64,000 bases of DNA from Impatiens glandulifera. Its lineage: Eukaryota > Streptophyta > Magnoliopsida > Ericales > Balsaminaceae. This document shows positions 11,583-20,311 of this stretch, one piece after another. The stretch covers positions 7,742,340-7,806,339 of the forward strand of contig NC_061863.1 in NCBI RefSeq assembly GCF_907164915.1. The letters run 5' to 3'. Position 1 is the stretch's first letter. Each line of letters opens with the position of its first letter. Both the position numbers and the translations under genes were made by a program. A model generated the notes under the pieces. The model saw only the letters and a program-made list of their open reading frames with translations. It was not told the origin of the DNA and searched no databases.

Positions 11583-12213
11583 GAGGCAGTTGAAGAAGAG
11601 TAAATGCGTCAGTTACCAGAGTTACTAAGTGAGATAAACATTAAGTGCATTTACTACAAGTGATAACAGTGTGGCATTCTAAGAAAGCCTAAGTGCTAAA
11701 TTCTAAGTGTGTGTTACAATTTCGGTGTAAATTGTACGGGTGTTATCGAGCAGAAAATAAGTCTCGATCGGATTGTACTTGTATTCCTTAGTGAATATCC
11801 TTCTCGCGGTTTCGAGAGGAAGGGGTGACGTAGGAGTTTTATCTCCGAACATCCATAAAATCTGTTGTGTCATTTACTTTCTGTTGGCTTCTTTACATAA
11901 CCGATTAATCTAACAACATCACTCAGAACCGAATCTCTACTTACCATACCGAATATCCAGATAACCGAAACCGACCCACCATTCTTCAAAAACTCCATCA
12001 TCCGAAACCGACTTTGCCTATCATACACGTGTACCGCTTCAACTTGAAAGCAAACCTCTTCCGCGCTTGAACCTAGTTCAAGGGTTTGTGACAGGTTGTG
12101 TAGTATTGAAACCCCGGTGTTAATCTCTAACCGGATTAACCACCACCCTACGAGTGAGAACCGCTAACCGGTCCAACCCCCGGTCCACCAGCGGCGACCT
12201 AGATCCTAACAAT

Positions 12214-12225
12214 TGGTATCAGAGC
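12214..12225 (+). other. Primer binding site (tRNA-iMet)
   Basis: TGGTATCAGAGC begins two bases after the end of the 5' LTR and is complementary to the 3' end of plant initiator methionine tRNA. This is the usual primer for minus-strand synthesis in copia elements. Confidence 0.92.
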
Positions 12226-12250
12226 AGTTAGTTTCAATACTCAAGCAGAC

Positions 12251-14092
12251 ATGTATCAAGATAGGCCTCCAATGCTAGAAGGTGATGACTTTGCCAACTG
12301 GAAGGCACGCATGCACCTACATCTAGTCACCTTGGATGATGAAATGGAATCCGTTCTAACCGAAGGACCAATAGTCATTGATAAAGACAGAAAAGAATGG
12401 ACAGCTGATGATAGGAGAAGGAACAATCTGGACAACCATGCGAGAAACCGGATCTCCAACAGCGTGGACAGAAATACATACTGCAAGATCAGAGATTGCA
12501 AAACCGCAAAGGAGACTTGGAACACGGTCATCCAGATCTTTGAGGGAAATGAAAGAACAAAGGAGAACAAAATAATGGTGGCCACACAAAGGTTTGAAAG
12601 CATCAAAATGAAACCAGGGGAAACTATGAAAGAATACAGTGACCGGTTCACTGGTGTGTTAGATGAGTTAGCAAATCTGGGCAAGAAGTACGACAACAAA
12701 GAGGTCATCATGAAGGTTTTGAGGTCTCTTCCAAGTGCCTGGGACATAAAGACGATGGTCATGAGAGAATCAAAGAGCCTACGTAAGATGAAATTATACG
12801 ATGTATTCGAAGATCTTAAGGCATACGAGTTCGAAATGAAATCCAGAACCGAAGAGGAAGTCTCGGCCTCAACGTCAACCAGAGCATTATTCACATCTAC
12901 AGAACCGGTTGTACCTGCTTCTGTACTCACACCTGCACCGATACCGGTCCCTGCACCCGCACCTATCAGAACAGCCGAACAGTTTACTGAGGACGCCATG
13001 GCCATGCTTGCACAGAAGTTTGGGAGGTTCATGAAAAGGAGCCAACCGACAAACAACTACTATGGTGACAAATCCAATATAAGATGCTACAACTGTAACT
13101 GTATGGGACACTTTAAGTGGGAATGCAGGAAACCAAGGAGGGATACCCAGAAACCGGAATATCAAAATGACAGAAACAATTATCAACAAGCCGGCGAAGG
13201 AAGTGAGGTGCCGAAAGCACTGATAGCCGATGATGGAGGAAGCCTATGGGCTCACAGTGACAGTGACGATGACCTCACATGTCTCATGGCAAATGAGGAA
13301 CAGGTATTTGACTCTCCCTATGATGAATTTACTAAAGATGAGTTATATGAAGCGTTGAATGACATGGTAGAAGAATATAAGAACCTACTGACCATGCTAC
13401 CTAAGCATATCAACCTTAAAGCCGATCCCATAGCACCGATCCCAGTAGAACCAGAGGTACCCATCATAACCGAACCAGAAGCCATACAACCTGATGATAC
13501 TCATACCCTAGAAACCGAATTAGACCTTAACATCGAACAACCTAGTGAGTCGACTAGAGAACTAACCGAAAGAGAGAATGCCCGTTTTGAATACACGATG
13601 GCCGCCTATAGGAGATCTAGCGATATAGTAAAGAACCTGAATAAAGAATACAGGCATCCACGCTGTAAGAATGGCCTAGGATACACAGAGAACAGATCTA
13701 AAGACCGAAAATCCATATGGAAAGCAAAGCTTACAATAGGAAACCTTCCCTTTATAAAATTTCTTAAGAGCACCTGTACAGCTGAAGAAGAGGAGACCGC
13801 GTATTATAGGGAAGAAAAGACAAAGTATGACTATGTTGGCCCAACCGATTCATGGCTTGACCTTGAGAAAAGGAAAGCAGAAATCCTCAAATATAAGAAA
13901 GACTTCCCTGAACCACGTAGATCAAACTATAGATCATCAAACCAAAGACCATCATCATTTAGGTCATCTGTAGGGAAACCGAAATACACCAGACCAAGTG
14001 TAAGGAGAACAGTTGAAACTTTAGCAAAGAAGACCGTTCGATTTATCAAGGTTTGGGTACCTAAGGGACTAATCGCATGTGGACCCAAGTAA
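12251..14092 (+). CDS. gag: Gag polyprotein of the copia element
   Basis: This is the structural nucleocapsid protein, 613 residues. The N-terminal ~20-210 match the UBN2/retrotransposon-gag capsid family (NWKARMHLHL, then KPGETMKEYSDRF). One CCHC zinc knuckle, CX2CX4HX4C, lies at C279-C292 and binds RNA. Beyond it is a long charged C-terminal extension with an acidic, proline-rich linker and a basic tail, typical of Sirevirus Gag. The ATG at 12251 is the first in frame, 26 bases after the primer site. The frame ends with TAA at 14090. A donor-like CAAG|GTTTGG at 14050/14051 lies just before the stop, so a spliced message would lose the last 13 codons and continue into pol. Confidence 0.92.
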   Translation: MYQDRPPMLEGDDFANWKARMHLHLVTLDDEMESVLTEGPIVIDKDRKEWTADDRRRNNLDNHARNRISNSVDRNTYCKIRDCKTAKETWNTVIQIFEGNERTKENKIMVATQRFESIKMKPGETMKEYSDRFTGVLDELANLGKKYDNKEVIMKVLRSLPSAWDIKTMVMRESKSLRKMKLYDVFEDLKAYEFEMKSRTEEEVSASTSTRALFTSTEPVVPASVLTPAPIPVPAPAPIRTAEQFTEDAMAMLAQKFGRFMKRSQPTNNYYGDKSNIRCYNCNCMGHFKWECRKPRRDTQKPEYQNDRNNYQQAGEGSEVPKALIADDGGSLWAHSDSDDDLTCLMANEEQVFDSPYDEFTKDELYEALNDMVEEYKNLLTMLPKHINLKADPIAPIPVEPEVPIITEPEAIQPDDTHTLETELDLNIEQPSESTRELTERENARFEYTMAAYRRSSDIVKNLNKEYRHPRCKNGLGYTENRSKDRKSIWKAKLTIGNLPFIKFLKSTCTAEEEETAYYREEKTKYDYVGPTDSWLDLEKRKAEILKYKKDFPEPRRSNYRSSNQRPSSFRSSVGKPKYTRPSVRRTVETLAKKTVRFIKVWVPKGLIACGPK

Positions 14093-14132
14093 ATGTGGGT
14101 ACCAAATAGTTGTAAATATGTAATTTTTGCAG
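14051..14132 (+). other. Candidate 82-nt intron joining gag to pol
   Basis: The donor is CAAG|GTTTGG and the acceptor is AATTTTTGCAG|GATCC, with branch-point-like GACTAATC near 14068. Gag codons start at positions with remainder 2 (mod 3) and pol codons at remainder 0. Removing 82 nt joins lysine codon 14048-14050 directly to the pol codon at 14133, phase 0 to phase 0. Without splicing the frames cannot be fused by one simple frameshift: gag stops at 14090-14092, while the pol frame only opens after a TAA at 14121-14123. No RNA evidence is available here. Confidence 0.6.
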
Positions 14133-17100
14133 GATCCAAAGAAACGGCTAGGAAACTCTGAATGGTTCTTGGACAGCGGTTGCTCCAGACACATGACCGG
14201 AAATAGCAATATGCTAACCGACATCAGATCAGTAACCGGTGCTCCAATTACCTTCGGTGACAACTCTAAAGGTAAAACCGTGGGCAAGGGTAAGATTGTC
14301 CATGGTAACCTAACTATTGATAATGTACTTTTAGTTGAAAACCTACGTTTTAATCTACTTAGCATTAGTCAAATGTGTGATGCCGGATACACAGTAGAAT
14401 TCCTTAAACATGCATGCTTAGTTAAGAATTCTCAAGGAATAGTACTACTAACCGGAAATAGGATAGGTAACATCTACAAGGTAGACTGGAAAACTAGAGT
14501 AGAACATCCTATATGCATGATAGCTAAAACTGATCAAACCTGGCTATGGCACAAAAGATTAAACCATCTAAACATGAAAACCTTAAACTATATTCGTGGT
14601 AAGAAACTAGTTGAAGGCATCCCAGATATAGTATTTAACCAGGATAAGGTTTGCTCAGCATGCCAGATGGGTAAACAAACTAGGTCATCATTTAAGAGCA
14701 AAGGAAATCTCCAATCTAGCCGATGCCTAGATCTTCTTCACATGGATTTATTTGGACCAATTCAGGTCATTAGTCTAGGCGGTATGCTCTACACCATGGT
14801 AGTTATTGATGATTACTCTAGATATACATGGGTCATATTCTTACCATCTAAACGTGAAACGGTATCAAACCTAATCAACCTCCTTAAGCGTTTACAAAAT
14901 GAAAAATCAACTCGTATAAATTGCATTCGTAGCGATAGAGGTACCGAATTTACTAATAGCACATTAACTGCATATCTTGATGAATCCGGCATTAGACACG
15001 AGTTGTCTAGTGCTAGGACTCCTCAACAAAATGGCCTGGCCGAGAGAAGAAACCGGACTCTCAAGGAAGCCGCACGGTCCATGATAGCCGACTCCGGCAT
15101 TGCTCAGAAATATTGGGCTGAAGCTATCAACACTGCATGCCATACACAAAATCGGTCTTTGATTAACAGATTTCACAACAAAACACCATATGAGGTCTAT
15201 TTTAACAGAGTTCCCAAACTTAAATACCTCAGGATTTTCGGTTGTAAATGCTATATTCATAATAATGGTAAAACCCAACTTACTGCTTTTGATGCAAAGA
15301 CCGATACCGGCATTATGCTGGGATACTCTTCAGTAAGCAAAGCATATAGAGTATATAACAATAGAACTGCAACCATGGAGGAAACAATTCACGTTGTTTT
15401 CGATGAATCGGTTGAAAGCAACACTGCTTCATGCTTTGATCTTCATAACAGACTGGAAAACAACGATATTCATTCTGATAGCGAAGATGAGACCCCGGTC
15501 TTCAGGGGATTTGTCCATGACCTAATGGGTAATATTGATACCCAGCCGGATCAAGCTGTTTCACAGCAGGAAGCTGACACTTCGGTCCAACCCGAGGAAG
15601 CCGGTCGGTCTGACAATCTTGGTCAGCCTACCGACATGTCTAGCCTTGATCAATTAAACGGTAACTTGGTAGACACCCTCGAACCGAATCTCAGAAGAAA
15701 CAGTAAACATCCTCCTGAGCAAATTATAGGTGACCCTTCAGAACCTGTTCGAACTAGGAGTCAACTTCTGGAAGGATATTTTAACTCTGCTTTTATATCC
15801 CAGATTGAACCGAAAAGAATAGATGAGGCATTGTCAGATCCGGACTGGATCTTGGGAATGCAAGAAGAACTAAACCAGTTCGAGAGTAGTAAAGTCTGGT
15901 ACTTAGTTCCCAGACCGAAAGATAAATCGGTCATAGGAACAAGATGGGTATTCAGAAACAAACTCAATGAGGACGGTCTGGTCACGAGGAACAAAGCCAG
16001 ATTAGTGGCTCAAGGCTACAAACAGGAAGAAGGCATTGACTTTGAAGAGTCATTTGCCCCTGTGGCCAGGATTGAAGCCATTAGGATTTTTCTTGCATTT
16101 GCTGCTTTCAAAAATTTCAAAGTTTTTCAAATGGATGTTAAAAGTGCATTTCTAAACGGTGATATACGAGAAGAAGTGTATGTTGAACAGCCACCCGGCT
16201 TCAAAAATGCTGCACTTCCAAACCATGTATACCGGCTAAACAAAGCTTTATACGGTCTAAAGCAAGCACCAAGAGCCTGGTATGATACACTGACCGCATT
16301 CCTATTAGAGCATGACTTTACCATCGGTTCAGTGGATAAGACCTTGTTCAAATTTGAAAAGAAGGAACATATCCTACTTGTTCAAATCTATGTAGATGAT
16401 ATAATTTTTGGTTCCACCGATCCCAAGCTTTGTGACAAATTTTCAAAAATGATGACTGACAAATTTGAAATGAGTATGATGGGAGAATTAAGTTTCTTCC
16501 TAGGTCTTCAGGTTAAGCAACTCAAGGAAGGAACATTCATCAGTCAACCGAAATATACCAAGGAGCTTCTAAAGAAATTCGGTATGGACACCTGCTCCTC
16601 GGCGGCCACTCCAATGAGTTCATCCATTAAATTGGACAGGGATGATGAAGGGCAATCAGTAGATCAGATTGCATACCGGGGCATGATCGGTTCCCTGCTA
16701 TATCTGACAGCAAGTAGACCGGACATCCTGTTTGCAGTTGGTGTATGTGGAAGATTTCAAGCAAATCCAAAGCAATCCCACTACACAGCCGCAAAAAGGA
16801 TACTGAAGTATCTAAAGGGTACACCTGATGTCGGTCTGTGGTACCCAAAGGACTCATCATTCAATCTAACGAGCTATTCAGACGCAGACTATGCAGGCTG
16901 CAAGATTGACAGAAAGAGCACCAGCGGAACATGTCAGTTCCTTGGTGACCGACTGGTATCGTGGCATAGCAAGAAGCAGACATCCGTGGCTACATCAACC
17001 GCAGAAGCAGAATACTTGGCGGCCGGAAGTTGCTGTTCTCAACTTCTCTGGATCCAACAGCAGCTAAAGGATTTCGGTATTACAGCCGAAGAGTCCCCAA

Positions 17101-17354
17101 TTTTCTGCGACAACACAAGTGCCATTGCGATTACATACAACCCGGTTCTCCATTCCAGAACCAAGCACATCGACATAAGGCATCATTTCATTCGAGAGCA
17201 TGTCACGCTGAAGCATATCCGGCTGGAATACGTACCCACCGATCAACAAGTAGCCGATATCTTCACAAAGCCTCTACAGGAAGCTAAGTTCTCTCAATTT
17301 AGACTTACTCTCGGATTAACCGATATTAGCCAAATCCTTCCAAAGGATACTTAA
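14124..17354 (+). CDS. pol: Pol polyprotein of the copia element (PR-IN-RT-RH)
   Basis: Protease is at the start, with active-site D-S-G in [13 protein letters not shown] (residues ~12-25). The GAG-pre-integrase zinc region (LWHKRLNHL ... CSACQMGK) spans ~138-190. The integrase core is at ~200-360, with catalytic carboxylates in [23 protein letters not shown] and [10 protein letters not shown]. Reverse transcriptase is at ~575-815 with YVDD near 755. RNase H is at ~910-1045 ([26 protein letters not shown]), followed by ADIFTKPL. The frame is fully open. The opening codon region has no ATG before the protease motif, so pol must be made as a fusion with Gag; see the candidate intron at 14051-14132. 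Everything needed for reverse transcription and integration appears intact. Confidence 0.94.
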   Translation, partial: FLQDPKKRLGNSEWFLDSGCSRHMTGNSNMLTDIRSVTGAPITFGDNSKGKTVGKGKIVHGNLTIDNVLLVENLRFNLLSISQMCDAGYTVEFLKHACLVKNSQGIVLLTGNRIGNIYKVDWKTRVEHPICMIAKTDQTWLWHKRLNHLNMKTLNYIRGKKLVEGIPDIVFNQDKVCSACQMGKQTRSSFKSKGNLQSSRCLDLLHMDLFGPIQVISLGGMLYTMVVIDDYSRYTWVIFLPSKRETVSNLINLLKRLQNEKSTRINCIRSDRGTEFTNSTLTAYLDESGIRHELSSARTPQQNGLAERRNRTLKEAARSMIADSGIAQKYWAEAINTACHTQNRSLINRFHNKTPYEVYFNRVPKLKYLRIFGCKCYIHNNGKTQLTAFDAKTDTGIMLGYSSVSKAYRVYNNRTATMEETIHVVFDESVESNTASCFDLHNRLENNDIHSDSEDETPVFRGFVHDLMGNIDTQPDQAVSQQEADTSVQPEEAGRSDNLGQPTDMSSLDQLNGNLVDTLEPNLRRNSKHPPEQIIGDPSEPVRTRSQLLEGYFNSAFISQIEPKRIDEALSDPDWILGMQEELNQFESSKVWYLVPRPKDKSVIGTRWVFRNKLNEDGLVTRNKARLVAQGYKQEEGIDFEESFAPVARIEAIRIFLAFAAFKNFKVFQMDVKSAFLNGDIREEVYVEQPPGFKNAALPNHVYRLNKALYGLKQAPRAWYDTLTAFLLEHDFTIGSVDKTLFKFEKKEHILLVQIYVDDIIFGSTDPKLCDKFSKMMTDKFEMSMMGELSFFLGLQVKQLKEGTFISQPKYTKELLKKFGMDTCSSAATPMSSSIKLDRDDEGQSVDQIAYRGMIGSLLYLTASRPDILFAVGVCGRFQANPKQSHYTAAKRILKYLKGTPDVGLWYPKDSSFNLTSYSDADYAGCKIDRKSTSGTCQFLGDRLVSWHSKKQTSVATSTAEAEYLAAGSCCSQLLWIQQQLKDFGITAEESPIFCDNTSAIAITYNPVLHSRTKHIDIRHHFIREHVTLKHIRLEYVPTDQQVADIFTKPLQEAKFSQFRLTLGLTDISQILPKDT

Positions 17355-17908
17355 AGGAAAGTCGGTTCAGACAGACAAACCGGTAACTCTTCCTAAGATG
17401 TTGAACTTTGAATCTTCGGGGTGTCTGTGGAAGAACCGCCCAGTTTATCAGATAGAGTACACCGACCGGCTACCTGGTGGAAACACCACGTAACCGCATC
17501 GGGATGAACAACTGAAAGCTGACCGGTTCGGAAGAAGATTATCCCAGATTATTTGAAATTCAAACAAAAGAGGAATAATTATCAGAGGTTAAAGGTCTCT
17601 GTTCTGCATCATTACCTTTTAGAATAAACCTGGTCGTGCCTAAAAAGACGTGAAGATCTTTTAATATCTTTCATAGTCCAGGCCTATGACCGACACCTAG
17701 ACCTGCAAAGTTACCTATTTTATGCAAAGACTCTTATCCTGCAGTTAATATACATCACCTCACTTAATGCCCGGACAATAGGTTATCCCCAAAAACAGTA
17801 TTTAAAGGAAGAGTCATTTCACTTAATCACTCACAACTCAATACACTCTTTCCTCCCTAAGGCAAAGAAACTCACAAGAACATCATCTCTCTCTAAGGCA
17901 TCCTGACA
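17355..17908 (+). other. Spacer after pol with internal promoter of ORF3
   Basis: This is a non-coding segment of the element. TATTTAAA at 17799-17806 lies 103 bp before the ATG of the next ORF, followed by a CT-rich leader (CTCTTTCCTCCCTAAGG, CATCTCTCTCTAAGG). It looks like a compact plant core promoter. The stretch from 17355 to 17790 shows no other recognisable signal. Confidence 0.5.
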
Positions 17909-18622
17909 ATGTCTACCTTCACAAACATCCTACAAGTGAACTTCGAATCATGCTCCAGTACAGATCACTATGATCTATACCGAATGATCAAACAACTGGA
18001 GGATACCGGTCTCCAGTACTTCCTAGATGATAATCAACTCATCTATCCTCAGTCCGTCATTGAGTTTTTCAACAATGCCAGGGTGTACCGGGGGACACCT
18101 TACTTCAACACCCACATCCAATCAAAAGTTAGGGGTGCTATCTTTGACTTCACCGAGCAAGACTTTGCTCGGTGCTTCAATCTGCCCAAACAAGGGCTCA
18201 CGGACCTTAATCCTCCAGCCGACACCAAGGCTGAGGTCTCTCTCTCTCTATCTCGGTCAGATGACCCAGTCGATGATCATGGCTCCAAATATCCCTTGAA
18301 GGCTGAATACCAGCTCCTAAATGACATACTAGGGAGGAGCATCCTCGGGAAAGATGTAACCCACACATATTGCACAGTAACGTTCAATATGATGGCAGCC
18401 ATCATAACGAGGACGCCGGTCAACTGGTCCAGAGTGCTGTTCGATGCCCTGATCTGGATAATCGGCACCAGGTCGGTGGCATTCATTCCCCAGATCAGCC
18501 GGCTGTTTGAGGAGCTCGGGGTCCCAACCTGTCCAGGCGAAGGTTTGGACCGCAGCCAAGTGTTCACCAAGGAAATCATCGACTCGTTCTACGATCGGGT
18601 TGAAGAGAGGAGGAACCATTAG
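17909..18622 (+). CDS. Accessory ORF3 of the copia element (paralogous domain protein 1)
   Basis: This is a 237-residue protein of unknown function in the position where Sireviruses carry extra or 'env-like' genes. No signal peptide or membrane segment is visible, so an envelope role is not supported. It aligns with the next two ORFs. Shared blocks are L.DTGLQYFL near 30, VIEFFNNA near 48, FNLPKQGLTDL near 87, and NWSRVLFDALIWI...PQISRLF near 170-205. The family resembles domains in proteins annotated from asterid retroelements and, more loosely, 'putative plant transposon protein' domains (from memory). The first ATG follows its own TATA-like box and leader. The protein is almost only the shared domain, ending shortly after it. 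Confidence 0.8.
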   Translation: MSTFTNILQVNFESCSSTDHYDLYRMIKQLEDTGLQYFLDDNQLIYPQSVIEFFNNARVYRGTPYFNTHIQSKVRGAIFDFTEQDFARCFNLPKQGLTDLNPPADTKAEVSLSLSRSDDPVDDHGSKYPLKAEYQLLNDILGRSILGKDVTHTYCTVTFNMMAAIITRTPVNWSRVLFDALIWIIGTRSVAFIPQISRLFEELGVPTCPGEGLDRSQVFTKEIIDSFYDRVEERRNH

Positions 18623-19111
18623 ATCACTCCTTCTTACATCCGGTCATTTTGCTTCACGCACCGGATGTACTGTTATTCAACTCAGATCTGACCATATCGG
18701 CTTCATCCATGTCCACTTCGGCTTCATTTCTGTTTTTCATTTCTGTATGACATATTTCGGTTTTATCTCTATCACTTTCGGTCTCCAACTAATCAATGTT
18801 GTTTATGTGATAAATGAACTTAATGAGATAATCTAATTTAATGAGATAACTCCCAACCACCTACATCTTTACTCTACAACTAATCTGGTTACTTCTCAAC
18901 TACCATTTACCTCGAGACTTGCAATATGCTCCTTCCCCATGCATCATTAAAAGGAAAAGATTCTCTTCCTTAATAAGACAAAACTGATAATCAATGCTCA
19001 GATTTTCCCTCCAAAACCAATTCTATATAAGGAGCCATCCTCCTTTCATTTTCTCACATCCACAATCTCACTTGTACTTCTCTTGAATCTTTCTCTCTCT
19101 ACATCATCATC
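18623..19111 (+). promoter_or_regulatory. Spacer with internal promoter of ORF4
   Basis: TATATAA at 19024-19030 lies 88 bp upstream of the ORF4 ATG. It is followed by a CT-rich leader (CCTCCTTTCATTTTCTCACA, CTTTCTCTCTCTACATC). The 5' part of the spacer has repeated TTCGGCTTCAT/TTTCGGTTTTA phrases and could hold the 3' end of an ORF3 transcript. No other gene was seen. Confidence 0.55.
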
Positions 19112-19819
19112 ATGCCAAGCCGAACTCTGGGAAATTTTCTAAGTGTTGACTTCGGCTCATGCTTGGCCGAATGGGACTACGATCACCCAAAGAAACACAT
19201 GTTTGAGAGCCTCATTGTTACCGGCCTACAGGCCTTCCTTGCCGAATCCGGCCCCATACTAACTGAGGATGTAAAGGAATTCTTCAGAAATGCGGTCAAC
19301 TGGGGAGACCGCATTGTAACCACTGTAAGGAATCATACCTTCCGGCTTGATGAAGCCGAATTTGCTGCCCTTTTCAATCTGCCCAAAGAAGGGTTCTCTG
19401 ACTTTCCGGCCTTGGTGGGCACTGATGAGTACTACCAGACGTACCGCTGCTTAGGAACCTTCGAGACGGTGGACACCTATGGGTTGAAAACCCGCCTCGG
19501 TAAAAGCACTCAACTACTTCTTGAGATTGTCACTCGGTCCATTCTGTGCCAATCTGTAAATCAGCGGTTCTCAAAGAATACCTATAATATGATGACCCAC
19601 ATCTACAACCATACGCCCATCAATTGGGCAGCGGTCCTTTTTCAAACCTTGAGGAAAATGGTGCGGACCAAGAAAGGTCTCGGCTTCGCACCACACATCA
19701 GCAAGTTCATCCTCAAGTACCGGCCAGATTTTGGACCGGGCACACCGGCATCCCCCTCAAACATTCTTGATAAAGATGCCGTGGTGGAAAAGTACTCCAA
19801 ATTCGTGTTTACTGGTTAA
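19112..19819 (+). CDS. Accessory ORF4 of the copia element (paralogous domain protein 2)
   Basis: This 235-residue protein is paralogous to ORF3 and to the N-terminal quarter of ORF5. Shared blocks: IVTGLQAFLAE near 35, VKEFFRNAV near 53, FNLPKEGFSDF near 88, and INWAAVLFQTLRKMVRTK followed by GFAPHISKF near 170-205. It has no recognised catalytic motif, membrane segment or signal peptide. The start is the first ATG after the TATA box at 19024. The three ORFs share only modest identity, so the duplications are much older than this insertion, yet all frames are still open. Function is unknown. Confidence 0.8.
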   Translation: MPSRTLGNFLSVDFGSCLAEWDYDHPKKHMFESLIVTGLQAFLAESGPILTEDVKEFFRNAVNWGDRIVTTVRNHTFRLDEAEFAALFNLPKEGFSDFPALVGTDEYYQTYRCLGTFETVDTYGLKTRLGKSTQLLLEIVTRSILCQSVNQRFSKNTYNMMTHIYNHTPINWAAVLFQTLRKMVRTKKGLGFAPHISKFILKYRPDFGPGTPASPSNILDKDAVVEKYSKFVFTG

Positions 19820-20311
19820 ACATCTTTATTTAAATGTCTTCCTTTCGATCCTATCGGTTTCCATTCTAATAAAATATTGTTTCAGTTTTAATCGCTTCTC
19901 TTTATTCTTTGCATCTATCTCACATAACCGGCTTCACATCGTTCGTATCCGGCTTCATAAAATATGCTTAACACTGTTAAAATCAAAAATCTGAAACACT
20001 ATTAGAAACCGATCTGTCATTCGGTCTCAAAGGAAAAGATTGCGTCACCGATGACATAGCCAAAATTTTGGAGGGAAATCTCCCGCCTAACAAAACCGCC
20101 CACCGTTTCGTACGAAACCGCTCAAACTGACACATTTCATTTTGGAGGGAAATTTCCCGCCCATTCATGATGGGACGGTTTGGCTTCCAGACCGCGCCTA
20201 TAAAAGGGGGCCTTCGTCATATTTCTCTTCATTCTCACAAATTCACTTTCTCTCTCTACACTTCTACAATCTTTCGAAGCCGATTTCCTTCATTTTCAGA
20301 ATTCTCAAAAC
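19820..20311 (+). promoter_or_regulatory. Spacer with internal promoter of ORF5
   Basis: TATAAAAG at 20199-20206 sits 113 bp upstream of the ORF5 ATG, followed by a CT-rich leader (TTCACTTTCTCTCTCTACAC). Upstream, an 18-bp motif GGAGGGAAATYTCCCGCC occurs twice, at 20070-20087 and 20145-20162. The second copy contains the perfect palindrome GGGAAATTTCCC and an E2F-like TTTCCCGCC. This is the best-formed of the internal promoters. Confidence 0.6.

Larger units (their letters stand above)
10898..12211 (+). repeat. 5' LTR (1,314 bp)
   Basis: The LTR is bounded by TGTTAG...CTAACA. It has the same length as the 3' LTR, with a constant offset of 12,644 bp throughout and no difference seen. It contains the element promoter: a CCAAT motif near 11527, a TATA box in CACCTATAAAAGGAGG near 11574, and the four-copy CAGGTCTGA array upstream. 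A 119-residue open frame inside (10975-11334) is present in both LTRs but resembles no known protein. Confidence 0.95.

Noticed and set aside
12256..13056. 266-codon minus-strand frame opposite gag
   Set aside because: It is an antisense shadow of the well-supported gag gene, and its composition mirrors gag codon bias.
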